DNA of 64,000 nt, from the NCBI GenBank assembly GCA_035649495.1, contig DASRJL010000067.1:3931-67930 (forward strand). Direction: 5' to 3'. Made by a program: the position numbers and the translations under genes. This stretch comes from SG8-41 sp035649495 (GTDB taxonomy: Bacteria > Pseudomonadota > Gammaproteobacteria > Burkholderiales > SG8-41). The notes under the pieces were generated by a model. It was not told where the DNA came from. It searched no databases and saw nothing but the letters and a program-made list of their open reading frames with translations. Of this stretch, positions 49,600-58,261 are shown one piece after another. Position 1 is the stretch's first letter. The number at the start of each line of letters is the position of its first letter.

Positions 49600-50707
49600 G
49601 GGCTTCGAGCACGGGGTAGCCATGCTCCCTCACCAGCGTATCGCGCCGGGCCGCGGCGTAATCCTCGAGCATCATCTCGGCGACGAGCTCCTTGAAGGAC
49701 GTGCGCGGGCGCCAGCCGAGCTGGCGGCGCGCCTTCTCCGGGTCGCCGAGCAGCGTTTCGACTTCTGTCGGGCGGTAGTAGCGGGGATCGACGCGAACGA
49801 TGGTCTGGCCGGCGGACATCCCGGGGGAGCTCTCCCCGGCCGCCGCCACGACGCCCACCTCGTCCACGCCCTCGCCTTCCCAGCTGATCGTCACGCCGAG
49901 CTCAGCAGCCGCGGCGTCCACGAACTCGCGCACCGAGTACTGCTCGCCGGTCGCGATGACGTAGTCCTCCGGCTCGTCCTGCTGCAGCATGAGCCATTGC
50001 ATCTGCACGTAGTCGCGCGCGTGCCCCCAGTCGCGCCGCGCGTCCAGGTTGCCGAGGTACAGGCACTCCTGCAGGCCGAGGCTGATGCGCGCCAGCGCCC
50101 GCGTCACCTTGCGCGTGACGAAGGTCTCGCCGCGCTTCGGCGACTCGTGGTTGAACAGTATGCCGTTGCACGCATACAGACCGTACGCCTCGCGGTAGTT
50201 GATCGTGATCCAGTAGGCGTAGAGCTTGGCCACCGCGTACGGGCTCCGGGGATAGAAGGGAGTCGTCTCGCGCTGCGGGGTCTCGCGCACCTTGCCGAAC
50301 AGCTCGGAGGTGGAAGCCTGGTAATAGCGCGTCCTGCGCTCCATGCCGAGAATGCGTATCGCCTCCAGGATGCGCAGCGCGCCGAGCCCGTCCGAGTTCG
50401 CCGTGTACTCGGGCTCCTCGAACGACACCGCGACGTGGCTCTGCGCGGCCAGGTTGTAGATTTCGTCCGGCTGGACGACCTGGATCGCGCGCACGAGGCT
50501 GCTCGTGTCCGTGAGATCGCCGTAGTGGAGGATGAAGCGCCGCGATTTCCGCTCCGGGGGCTCGTACAGATGGTCGATGCGCCCGGTGTTGAAGAGCGAG
50601 GCGCGGCGCTTGATGCCGTGCACCTCGTAGTCCTTCTCGAGCAGAAACGCCGCGAGGTAGGCCCCGTCCTGTCCGGTCACGCCCGTGATGAGCGCCTTCT
50701 TGCGCAT
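49592..50707 (-). CDS. gmd: GDP-mannose 4,6-dehydratase
   Basis: A 371-residue extended SDR with KKALITGVTGQDGAYLAAFL (NADP motif), ASTSELFGKVRETPQRETTP (catalytic Thr/Ser-Glu region), YPRSPYAVAKLYAYWITINY (YxxxK), ESPKRGETFVTRKVTRALAR and WGHARDYVQMQWLMLQQDEP. It makes GDP-4-keto-6-deoxy-mannose, the precursor of GDP-L-fucose and GDP-rhamnose. It follows the EPS kinase gene after 19 bases and overlaps fcl, showing that a deoxyhexose is supplied to the polymer made by this locus. Confidence 0.96.
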   Translation of the reverse strand: MRKKALITGVTGQDGAYLAAFLLEKDYEVHGIKRRASLFNTGRIDHLYEPPERKSRRFILHYGDLTDTSSLVRAIQVVQPDEIYNLAAQSHVAVSFEEPEYTANSDGLGALRILEAIRILGMERRTRYYQASTSELFGKVRETPQRETTPFYPRSPYAVAKLYAYWITINYREAYGLYACNGILFNHESPKRGETFVTRKVTRALARISLGLQECLYLGNLDARRDWGHARDYVQMQWLMLQQDEPEDYVIATGEQYSVREFVDAAAAELGVTISWEGEGVDEVGVVAAAGESSPGMSAGQTIVRVDPRYYRPTEVETLLGDPEKARRQLGWRPRTSFKELVAEMMLEDYAAARRDTLVREHGYPVLEAHE

Positions 50708-50726
50708 GATGATGACGTCCGTCCGT

Positions 50727-51617
50727 TCAAAAGGCGTTGACGATGGCGCCGATCACGGGCGCCCCGCAGTTGGCGAGCGACTGTCGCAGGGACTCGAGTT
50801 CCGCCATGCGCGTGCGGTCCTTGCGCGCGACCATGAGCACGCCGTCGGCCCGCGCCGCGACCGCCTTCACATCCGAGCCACGCTCCCCCGAAGGCGTGTC
50901 GATGACGATGGCAGTGAAATGGCGGCGCGCTTCGCCGACCAGGCGCGGAAACTCGGGGCGGGAGAGGAGCTCCAGCGGATTGGGCGGCGCGGCGCCCGCG
51001 GAGAGCACCGCGAGGGTGTCGAAGTAGGAAACGCGCTCGGCCGCATCTATGCCAACGCGGCCCGTGAGCGCGTGCGCGATACCGAGGGGACCGGACAATC
51101 CGAACACCCGGTGCTGCCGCGGCGAGCGCAGGTCGGCGTCTATCAGCAGCGTTTGCTCACCGAGCTGGGCGAACGCCACGGCGAGGTTCGCCGCGACGTA
51201 GCTCCGTCCTTCGCGCGGGCCCGGGCTGACGATGGCCAGCACCTTGTGCTCCGGGCCGATCCACTGCAGCAGCAGCTGGGTGCGCACGTCGCGAAAGGCT
51301 TCCGCCTGGGCGGAGAACGGGTCGTGAGCGACGACGAGCTCCGGTCCCAGGGCCGCCTGTTTGCGGTTGACGTATGGATAGTTGAACTGGACGGACAGGG
51401 CGCGCTGCACGTCCTCGTCCTTGACCAGCCTCAACCGGCGTGCGGCCTCTCCGAAGCGCAAGCCTTTCTCGCGGTGCAGCGCGAAGATCCGGCCGACATC
51501 GTCCTGCTTCAACGTGCCCAGGTCCACGAGGATCCGGCCGATAGTGCGGTCTTCCGTCGCTCCCGCCACGGGCTCGAGCCGGGGCGCATCCACGAATTCA
51601 CAAGCGGGTCGATTCAT
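50727..51617 (-). CDS. epsG: EpsG-type chain-length-determinant tyrosine kinase (CpsD/BY-kinase-like)
   Basis: A 296-residue protein. An N-terminal GspE-like helical domain (DRTIGRILVDLGTLKQDDVG, GLRFGEAARRLRLVKDEDVQ) precedes a BY-kinase/MinD-like domain with SPGPREGRSYVAANLAVAFA (Walker A variant), TLLIDADLRSPRQHRVFGLS (Walker A') and FTAIVIDTPSGERGSDVKAV (Walker B). The Walker A lacks the usual GxxxxGKS spacing, as in other EpsG proteins, and there is no C-terminal tyrosine cluster. It controls export and chain length with EpsF. The ATG overlaps the epsF stop (ATGA). Confidence 0.87.
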   Translation of the reverse strand: MNRPACEFVDAPRLEPVAGATEDRTIGRILVDLGTLKQDDVGRIFALHREKGLRFGEAARRLRLVKDEDVQRALSVQFNYPYVNRKQAALGPELVVAHDPFSAQAEAFRDVRTQLLLQWIGPEHKVLAIVSPGPREGRSYVAANLAVAFAQLGEQTLLIDADLRSPRQHRVFGLSGPLGIAHALTGRVGIDAAERVSYFDTLAVLSAGAAPPNPLELLSRPEFPRLVGEARRHFTAIVIDTPSGERGSDVKAVAARADGVLMVARKDRTRMAELESLRQSLANCGAPVIGAIVNAF

Positions 51618-53128
51618 GTCGCATGCTCCTTCATTCCCGGCAATGCCTGAACGGGCGGCGCGGCCGGCAGACGGCGGAAGCGCTTGCGGGCGCTTTGCGG
51701 CCCCAGTACCGCCAGCACGGGCATGCCGAGAGACTCGACCAGATCGAGCTCCGAGCGCACCAGCCGGTTGACGGTTTCGAACACCAGCGCGAGACCGATG
51801 CCGGCCACGACGCCAACCCCGAGGGCCAGCACGAACAGCAGCGGGACGTTGGGGAACGCCGGCCGCCGCGGCATCGCAGCGGCATCGACGATGGCCCCGT
51901 TGGTATTGGAAAGCCGGCTTTCCATGCGCGTCTGGCTCATGCGCTGGGCGGCCGCCAGGTACGACTTCTGCGCGGTGTCCACGTCGCGCATCAACGTCGC
52001 CAGCTCGTTGCGGTCCTGCTTCATGCCGAGCACCCGGCCGCGCTGCGCGTTCAAGGCGCCGGCCAGCGCGCCTTCGCGCTGCGGATTGACGGTCTGGCTC
52101 GTCAGGTGGCTCTGCGCCGCGGCTTTCATCTCGGTGCCCAGGTCGCCGCGCAGCTTCTCGAGCTCGCTGGAGAAGGCGACATACTGCGGATGATTGGGAC
52201 CGACGCGCTTCGACATCTCCGCCAGCTTCGCCTCGCGCTCGGCGATGCTCGACTTCAACTGCTGCACCACCGGGCTCGTCGACACCTCCGCCGGCGCCTC
52301 GCCGCCACCACCCTTCAGGTAATCGCGCAGTTGCCGCTGCTTCGCCTGGCTTTCATAAGAAAGCGACTGCGCCAACGCCAGCTGCCCCGACAGGTCCGCC
52401 AAGCGGGCGGTCTCGACGTCCATGCGCTCGTCCGTGGCCACGATACCCTTCTGCTGCTGAAACTTCGCCAGCTTCGTCTCGGCCTCCTCCAGGGTTTGCT
52501 TCAGCTCCCTGGTCTGCTGGTCGAGCCACTGCGTGTTTTCCTTCGCGGGCTCGACCTGGAGCTGTAGCAGCGTCGCGCGGTACGCGTTGACCAGCGCGTT
52601 GGCCACGTCGGCGGAGAATTGCGCCTCGGGCGAGGAGTACGTGACGCGGATGATCCGGCTGTCGCGGTTCGCGCTCATTCGCGTGTTGCCGCGCAGGCGA
52701 TCGGCCATCCACTCCTTCAACGAGCGCGGCGCGTCGTCGGCCTCGTCGTCCGGCAGCAGCCATGCGATCACGCGGCTCACCTGATCGCGGAACTCACCGA
52801 TCGGACCTCCTCCGATCAGCAGCTCGCGCGCCCGGGGATTCTCCTCGAGCCTCAGGGTTTCGACCGCCTTGAGGGCGACCGCGGGACTCGCCAGTATGTC
52901 GATATTGGTCGAGATCGCGTTGTCGATCTTCTCGGATCCGGCCTGCATGGGGCTGGTCGTGGCAAGAACGTCCGCCGATCGGGGATCCACCATCACGCTC
53001 GCCGTCGCGTCGTAGCGCTTGGGCAACACCAGCGACAGCACGATGCCGAGCGCGAGCGTCGCCGCCGCCACCCCGAGAATGAGGACCACCCGCGCCCGCA
53101 GTATTTGCAGGAACTGTCCGAAGCTCAT
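51614..53128 (-). CDS. epsF: EpsF-type chain length determinant (Wzz/PCP family)
   Basis: A 504-residue inner-membrane protein. It has an N-terminal membrane helix (VVLILGVAAATLALGIVLSL), a Wzz-type periplasmic start with PKRYDATASVMVDPRSADVL, a long coiled-coil periplasmic domain (about residues 190-400, with NTQWLDQQTRELKQTLEEAE) and a second helix near 430 (PNVPLLFVLALGVGVVAGIG). It sets polymer length and bridges the inner-membrane polymerase to the outer-membrane export protein. It lies 31 bases after epsE and overlaps epsG. Confidence 0.9.
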   Translation of the reverse strand: MSFGQFLQILRARVVLILGVAAATLALGIVLSLVLPKRYDATASVMVDPRSADVLATTSPMQAGSEKIDNAISTNIDILASPAVALKAVETLRLEENPRARELLIGGGPIGEFRDQVSRVIAWLLPDDEADDAPRSLKEWMADRLRGNTRMSANRDSRIIRVTYSSPEAQFSADVANALVNAYRATLLQLQVEPAKENTQWLDQQTRELKQTLEEAETKLAKFQQQKGIVATDERMDVETARLADLSGQLALAQSLSYESQAKQRQLRDYLKGGGGEAPAEVSTSPVVQQLKSSIAEREAKLAEMSKRVGPNHPQYVAFSSELEKLRGDLGTEMKAAAQSHLTSQTVNPQREGALAGALNAQRGRVLGMKQDRNELATLMRDVDTAQKSYLAAAQRMSQTRMESRLSNTNGAIVDAAAMPRRPAFPNVPLLFVLALGVGVVAGIGLALVFETVNRLVRSELDLVESLGMPVLAVLGPQSARKRFRRLPAAPPVQALPGMKEHAT

Positions 53129-53159
53129 GCGTGGCCTCCTTCTCGTCCTTGCGGTGTCT

Positions 53160-54047
53160 TTAGAACAGGCTCTCGGGGACCTTCACCACGTCGTTCGCCT
53201 GCAGCCTGTCGTTCAGCTGCGCGGTCAAGGTATTCACGCGCCCGTCCTCGGCTTTGCGGTCCACCCGGATCCCGCGCTGGGTGCCGCGAACGGTGAGGCC
53301 GCCGCCGATCGACAGGGCCTGGCTCACGGTCATGTCCGACGCCAGAGGATACGCGCCGGGCTGCCGCACCTCGCCATAGATATAGAACACCGCCGCCGGC
53401 GGCACGAAGATGATGTCGTCGTTGCCGAGCCGCAGGTCGCCCGCATCGCCAGCACCCGCGAGCAGCTTCGACACGTCGATCTGACGCTGCTCGGGGCGGC
53501 CGTCCTGCGTTTTCCGGGTCACGGTGATCAACTGCGAGCCCTTGGCCGTGATGCCTCCGGCCATCGCCAGCACGTCGGTCACGCCGACAGCCTGGCTGAT
53601 CGCGTACTTGCCCGGCTTGTTGACTTCGCCCAGCACGGAGATCTGCTGGCTGCGGTAGAGCGTGACGAGAAGATTGACGTGAGGCTTGGGGACGAAGCCC
53701 CCGGAGTCGAGGCGCTGCGCGATCGCCTGCTCGGCGGCTGCGCGGGTGAGGCCGCCGAGCGGCACCTCTCCGACCAGGGGAAAACTGATGCTCCCCTTTT
53801 GCGAGAGCTCCGTCTCGATAGAAAGATCGGGATTGTTGTAGACCGAGATTTTCACCACGTCGCCGGGCCCGAGGCGGTAGTCGGCGGCGGCGGCCGGCTT
53901 CGGCTCCACGAGCGCGGGAGTCACGGCAAGCGGCTTGTCAGCGGGCGGGACCGTCGACGCGGCGGGCCCCCGGGGCGCTTGCGCGCAGGCCGCCAGCAGG
54001 CTCCCCAGAACCAATGCGCTTACGAATGCAATGATGCGTGCGATCAT
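53160..54047 (-). CDS. epsE: EpsE-type polysaccharide export outer-membrane lipoprotein (Wza/PCP partner)
   Basis: A 295-residue exported protein with a lipobox (LLAACAQ) and the polysaccharide export domain YRLGPGDVVKISVYNNPDLS, SFPLVGEVPLGGLTRAAAEQ, GFVPKPHVNLLVTLYRSQQI. SLBB domains follow (VSVLGEVNKPGKYAISQAVG-like ISVLGEVNKPGKYAISQAVG, VFYIYGEVRQPGAYPLASDM). It forms the outer-membrane channel for polymer export. It sits between epsB and epsF in the usual order. Confidence 0.92.
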   Translation of the reverse strand: MIARIIAFVSALVLGSLLAACAQAPRGPAASTVPPADKPLAVTPALVEPKPAAAADYRLGPGDVVKISVYNNPDLSIETELSQKGSISFPLVGEVPLGGLTRAAAEQAIAQRLDSGGFVPKPHVNLLVTLYRSQQISVLGEVNKPGKYAISQAVGVTDVLAMAGGITAKGSQLITVTRKTQDGRPEQRQIDVSKLLAGAGDAGDLRLGNDDIIFVPPAAVFYIYGEVRQPGAYPLASDMTVSQALSIGGGLTVRGTQRGIRVDRKAEDGRVNTLTAQLNDRLQANDVVKVPESLF

Positions 54048-54080
54048 GATGGCACCTCCTCCTTCGGAAAACCGTGAGTC

Positions 54081-55481
54081 CTAGCAGGCGTTGCGACGGC
54101 GCAGAACCACGAAAACGGTCCTGAACATAATCCACAGATCGAGCGAGAGCGACCAGTTCTTCAGGTACTCCAGGTCGTGGCGGACGCGCTGCTCCATCTT
54201 GCTCACCGTTTCGGTCTCGCCGCGCAGCCCGCATACCTGCGCCCAGCCGGTGATCCCGGGCCGCACCTTGTGGCGCAGCATGTAGCCGCCGATGAGGCGC
54301 CGGTACTGCTCGTTGTGGGCGACGGCGTGCGGCCGCGGCCCCACGATGCTCATGCTGCCGGCGAGCACGTTGAAAAACTGCGGCAGCTCGTCGAGCGAGG
54401 TCCGCCTGAGGAAGGCGCCGAACGCCGTGACGCGCGCGTCGCCCGGTTTCACCTGCGTGATGTGCTCGCCGTCCTCGCACACCGTCATGGTGCGGAACTT
54501 GAGCGTCAGGATCTCCTTGCCGTCGAGGCCGTAGCGCCGCTGCCTGAAGAGGACCGGCCCCGGCGAGCTGTGCTTCACGCCGAGCGCGATGGCCAGCATC
54601 ACCGGCCAGATGAAAACCAGGATCGCCGTCGCCAGCGCGATGTCGGAAGCGCGCTTCAGGGCGCCGTTGATGCCGAAGAACGGCGTCTCGCAGAGCGCGA
54701 TCACGGGGATCTCGCCGACGCGATCGACTCGCGCCTGTATCAAATCGAACCCGGGCGTGCGGGGAACCAAATAGACGGAGGCGGTGGTGTCGCGCAGCGC
54801 GTCGAGGAGCGCCACGATTCGCGGATCGCGCGACATGGGCAGCGTGATGTACACGACCTGCACCGCGTGCTGCTTCACATAGGAGGCGACGTCCGCGATG
54901 CCGCCGAGAATGTCGTCGGGCTTCACACCCGACAGGCGGTCGTGGTAGCGATCGTCGAAATAGCCCCGCACCACGCCGCGGCACGGATCCGCGTTGATCT
55001 GCTGCGCCAGCTCGCAGGCCGGGTCGTCCGCGCCGACGATCACCTTGCTGCGGGCTGCGTCACCGGCGCCGACGAGCGAGTGCAGCAGGCGGCGTGCAGC
55101 CTCCTGGGCGCCGTGCAGCACGAACGGCGTGACGACGAACCAGGTGAGCATCAACCGGCGCGAGTAGAGCTCGGAGAACTTGGTGACGAAACCGAGGAAG
55201 AGGAGCACGGCGACCACGGCGGCCCAGTCCGCGATCACCCCGCGGCTCGGCAGGAGGAACGTGCCGCCGTTCGCCAGCGGCAATTCGCCGAAGATGCGGC
55301 CCGCCACGGCGAATACGACGATCCCCAGCACCGTGTAGCGCCACGAATAGGGCTCGCCGTATGCGAGCAGGCACAGCATCAACACCGCGACGCAAACCGT
55401 GGGAGCCAGCAGGAATCGCACCAGCGCCACGAGTGGCAGCTCGGTACCGGCTCGCTCAAATTCCGCGGACAATGCGCTCAT
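54081..55481 (-). CDS. epsB: EpsB-type undecaprenyl-phosphate glucose phosphotransferase
   Basis: A 466-residue polyprenol-phosphate sugar-1-phosphate transferase. Four or five N-terminal helices and a CoA-binding-like domain (KVIVGADDPACELAQQINAD) precede the C-terminal catalytic domain: LKRASDIALATAILVFIWPV, VLFRQRRYGLDGKEILTLKF, RRTSLDELPQFFNVLAGSMS, IVGPRPHAVAHNEQYRRLIG and VRPGITGWAQVCGLRGETET. It starts the repeat unit by loading a hexose-1-phosphate, probably glucose, on undecaprenyl phosphate. I chose the ATG at 55479-55481. It is the first gene of the main EPS operon. Confidence 0.92.
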   Translation of the reverse strand: MSALSAEFERAGTELPLVALVRFLLAPTVCVAVLMLCLLAYGEPYSWRYTVLGIVVFAVAGRIFGELPLANGGTFLLPSRGVIADWAAVVAVLLFLGFVTKFSELYSRRLMLTWFVVTPFVLHGAQEAARRLLHSLVGAGDAARSKVIVGADDPACELAQQINADPCRGVVRGYFDDRYHDRLSGVKPDDILGGIADVASYVKQHAVQVVYITLPMSRDPRIVALLDALRDTTASVYLVPRTPGFDLIQARVDRVGEIPVIALCETPFFGINGALKRASDIALATAILVFIWPVMLAIALGVKHSSPGPVLFRQRRYGLDGKEILTLKFRTMTVCEDGEHITQVKPGDARVTAFGAFLRRTSLDELPQFFNVLAGSMSIVGPRPHAVAHNEQYRRLIGGYMLRHKVRPGITGWAQVCGLRGETETVSKMEQRVRHDLEYLKNWSLSLDLWIMFRTVFVVLRRRNAC

Positions 55482-56106
55482 CTTTTCCGGTACCGTGATG
55501 CGTTGGGGGGGCGACCTCCCCTCCCTGAGCAACAGCTGTACCAGCGATGGGATACATGTGGATCGTCAACTGCTTAGAGCCGGAGCTGCCTTTTTGCCCG
55601 GTCCGCTTTCGTCTGCACGAGACGACAGGGTTTCGGGCTGTCGCGCGCAACACCCGATCGGGCATCACGCGAATGAACAGTCACCATCCGGGGAAAGCCC
55701 GGAATGAAGAGTCACCATCCCGGGGAAAGTCTGGGGCGCAACTTCCCGTCGAGGCTTTATAGTTGCGTGACACGCAGAGATTTGGGGGTTCTGTGTCGGC
55801 TACACGGCCTCGATCATGCGCTGCGAGACGCTTTCTCGGGTGGACCTTGGTGCCCTGCAGCATCAGATGGAAAAGTCGCTGTCGGGCAACGTTCGTGGGG
55901 CAGTAGCCGCGACCTTCCTGATCTTTATGCGGTTTTTTTGTCGCAGAAAAGTGACACGGTGTAGCAGGAAGTATTGCTATAAAACTCAGTAATTTGCGAC
56001 AGGTATCTCAGTCGGCTTATGATTGTGTGTCGATTGCGGCACGCAAGCATGGTTGCCGGAGCATCTGCGACGCGGGTCCATGGCACAAGAAGAAGGAAAG
56101 AACCTG
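55482..56106. promoter_or_regulatory. long divergent control region between epsB and epsL
   Basis: A spacer of 625 bases with no convincing gene, far longer than others in the locus. It contains a 31-base-period direct repeat (55671-55697 and 55702-55729), a palindrome GCGTGACACGC at 55765-55775, and an AT-rich stretch near 55955-56000 with TATAAAA close to epsL. It probably holds both promoters and regulator sites for the exopolysaccharide genes. The promoter assignment is inferred. Confidence 0.5.
55671..55729. repeat. direct repeat in the eps control region
   Basis: GAATGAACAGTCACCATCCG then GGGAAAG (55671-55697) is repeated as GAATGAAGAGTCACCATCCC then GGGGAAAG (55702-55729), with two or three differences. 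The period of 31 bases, close to three helical turns, would place two copies of a regulator on the same DNA face. Confidence 0.6.
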
Positions 56107-57390
56107 ATGAAACAGCAGGTGCGGCAGATGATTCTCTTCGTGGGCATTGCGGCGTGCTGCTCGCCCTCTGTCTCGAGCGCTTTCCAGGCCGTGGATGAAA
56201 TGCTCTGGCCGGAACGGGGGATTTTCCCCGCATACCCGGCCGAGGAAGCCGACGGCAGGACGGTGCGGTTTTCGGTTTTCTCCGGCCTGCTCCACGACAG
56301 CAATCCCTTCCGGCTTTCGGACAGCACGAACCCCGCCACGACGATCGGCTCGAGCAGCAAGTCCGACACTATTTTCCGTTACGGGGCAGGCGTGGACGCC
56401 GACCTGCCGATCAGCCGGCAAAAGGTTCAGTTGAACGCGCGTGTCGAGCGGCGCGACTTCGACCGCTTCGATGTCCTGGACCATACCGCGTATCGTCTCG
56501 GCGCCGGCTGGAAGTGGGTGGCCGCTCCCGAGTGGAGCGGCGATCTCGGCTACCAGCGGGACCACCGCCTGTCGAGCCTGGCGGACATCCAGGCGCCGAT
56601 CAGGGACATGATTACCTCGGACTACGTCTACGGCAGCGCCGGCTATCGCCTGGACGCGCGCTGGAGGGTGCGGGGCGCTCTCGACTTCTGGCACCACAAC
56701 CACAGCGAGCCCACGCGCGCCACGCTCGACAATCGCACCGGCTCCGGCACCATCGGGTTCGACTACATGACGCCGGCCGAGAATTCCGTCGGCGGCCAGT
56801 TCAAGTACACCAGGGGCAACTTCCCCAACCAGCAGCCGGTCGGGCCCGTCGTAACCGTCGACAACCAGTTCAAGGAATACGAAACGAGCCTGGTCGCGCA
56901 TTGGGTGGTAACGGGCAAATCCACGTTCGATGCGCGCGTGGGCTATACGAGCCGCGAGCACGAGCAGGTGCCGCAGCGGGATTTCGGCGGTTGGACGGGC
57001 CGGCTCGCGTACGACTGGTTCGTCGCGGCCAAGACGCTGCTCAATTTCGCGGTATGGCGGGAAGTGCATTCGTACGAAGACGTGCAGGCGAGCTATGTCG
57101 TGAGCCGCGGCGCAAGCTTCGGTCCGGCATGGGCGCCGACCGACAAGATCGTCCTCCAGGCGCGGCTGCTCTACGACAAACGCAACTACCAAGGCGATCC
57201 CGGCTTCGTCGTTACCGGCGCCCCGGAGCGCGAGGATACTTTCAAAGGTATCCGGTTGTCGGCCGGGTGGACGCCGCGGCGCTTCATCGAGCTCGTGGGG
57301 TCCGTCGAGCGCGGCGACCGGGATTCGAACGTTGTCGGCAAAGACTACGACTACACCTCCTGGATGGCGAACGCCAGGATCCGCTTCTGA
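56107..57390 (+). CDS. epsL: EpsL-type outer-membrane beta-barrel (exosortase-linked EPS system)
   Basis: A 427-residue exported protein. A signal peptide (MKQQVRQMILFVGIAACCSP, ending SSAFQ) precedes a barrel of about 16 strands rich in alternating aromatic residues (FRYGAGVDADLPISRQKVQL, YRLDARWRVRGALDFWHHNH, FDARVGYTSREHEQVPQRDF), ending YTSWMANARIRF with the C-terminal Phe. EpsL proteins of the methanolan type are outer-membrane pores tied to EPS secretion in genomes with an exosortase. GAAGGAAAG precedes the ATG. It is divergent from epsB. Confidence 0.85.
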   Translation: MKQQVRQMILFVGIAACCSPSVSSAFQAVDEMLWPERGIFPAYPAEEADGRTVRFSVFSGLLHDSNPFRLSDSTNPATTIGSSSKSDTIFRYGAGVDADLPISRQKVQLNARVERRDFDRFDVLDHTAYRLGAGWKWVAAPEWSGDLGYQRDHRLSSLADIQAPIRDMITSDYVYGSAGYRLDARWRVRGALDFWHHNHSEPTRATLDNRTGSGTIGFDYMTPAENSVGGQFKYTRGNFPNQQPVGPVVTVDNQFKEYETSLVAHWVVTGKSTFDARVGYTSREHEQVPQRDFGGWTGRLAYDWFVAAKTLLNFAVWREVHSYEDVQASYVVSRGASFGPAWAPTDKIVLQARLLYDKRNYQGDPGFVVTGAPEREDTFKGIRLSAGWTPRRFIELVGSVERGDRDSNVVGKDYDYTSWMANARIRF

Positions 57391-57476
57391 GCGCCCTCAG
57401 CCGGCGACGATCGGCACCGCCGCCGTTTTGCGCTTTCTCTCCCAGCTCCAGGCGTGCCCGACGATAGCGTCGAGCC

Positions 57477-58259
57477 TCACCGCTCGACACTCCGACGCCG
57501 ATCGCCCGCCATCGAGTCGCCGAGCAGGTAGGTGAGGAACAGCGCGTTGGTGACGAGGTAACGCCGCCACAGGCGCCGCGGCTCCGCGAGCAGGCGGTGC
57601 AGCCACTCGAGTCCTGCCTCGCGCATCCAGCGCGGCGCGCGCCGGACGGCGCCCGCGTGAAAGTCGAATGCCGCGCCGACGCCGATCATCACCGCAGGCA
57701 GCGCGCCGCGGCGCGCTGCCATCCACTCCTCCTGCGAAGGACAGCCCAACCCGACGAAAACGATACGCGCGCCCGAGCGCTCGACCGCCCGCACGATTGC
57801 GGCGTGGTCGTCTCCCGTAAGCTTGCGGAAGGGCGGAGAAAGGCTGCCGGCAAGCTTCAAGCGCGGAAACTCGCGCTCGAGGCGCGCCGCCAGGCGCTCC
57901 AGCGTCGCCGCCGTGCCGCCGCACAGGAAAACCGGGACGTCCTCGGCGGCCGCGCGCGCGCAGGTTTTCCACATGAGGTCCGGGCCGGCGATGCGCCGCT
58001 GGCGCGGAAAGCCGAGCCGGCGCAGGCACCACGCGACGGGCGCTCCGTCGGGCACGGCAAGGTCGGCGGCGCCAAGGACGCGCGCAAACGCCGGGTCGCG
58101 GCGAGCAGTGACGACGGAGTGGGCGTTGCAGAGGCACACGTAGCGCGATTCGCCCGCCCTGGCCCAGTCGAAGATGCGGTCGAGGCACGCCCCCCAATCG
58201 ACCGCGTCGATGTGCGATCCGAGCACGCTCGCCCCGGTCCTGCCTTCGCTGGGCGCCAT
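57477..58259 (-). CDS. WecG/TagA/CpsF family glycosyltransferase
   Basis: A 260-residue GT26 enzyme: VCLCNAHSVVTARRDPAFAR, AADLAVPDGAPVAWCLRRLG (catalytic-region DG), RIAGPDLMWKTCARAAAEDV, VPVFLCGGTAATLERLAARL, GARIVFVGLGCPSQEEWMAA and MIGVGAAFDFHAGAVRRAPR. It adds a sugar (ManNAc- or Glc-type) to a lipid-linked acceptor. It starts two bases after the GT4 gene stop and is the last gene of that block. It is convergent with epsL. Confidence 0.9.
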   Translation of the reverse strand: MAPSEGRTGASVLGSHIDAVDWGACLDRIFDWARAGESRYVCLCNAHSVVTARRDPAFARVLGAADLAVPDGAPVAWCLRRLGFPRQRRIAGPDLMWKTCARAAAEDVPVFLCGGTAATLERLAARLEREFPRLKLAGSLSPPFRKLTGDDHAAIVRAVERSGARIVFVGLGCPSQEEWMAARRGALPAVMIGVGAAFDFHAGAVRRAPRWMREAGLEWLHRLLAEPRRLWRRYLVTNALFLTYLLGDSMAGDRRRSVER

Positions 58260-58261
58260 GG

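Noticed and set aside
13913..55776. GTGACAC heptamers near PEP-CTERM and eps genes as a shared operator
   Set aside because: A 7-base palindrome is expected several times by chance in 64 kb, and the flanking bases are not conserved between the sites.
55547..55964. Small open frames in the epsB-epsL spacer
   Set aside because: All are 60-86 codons without ribosome sites or conserved motifs; the region is better explained as regulatory.
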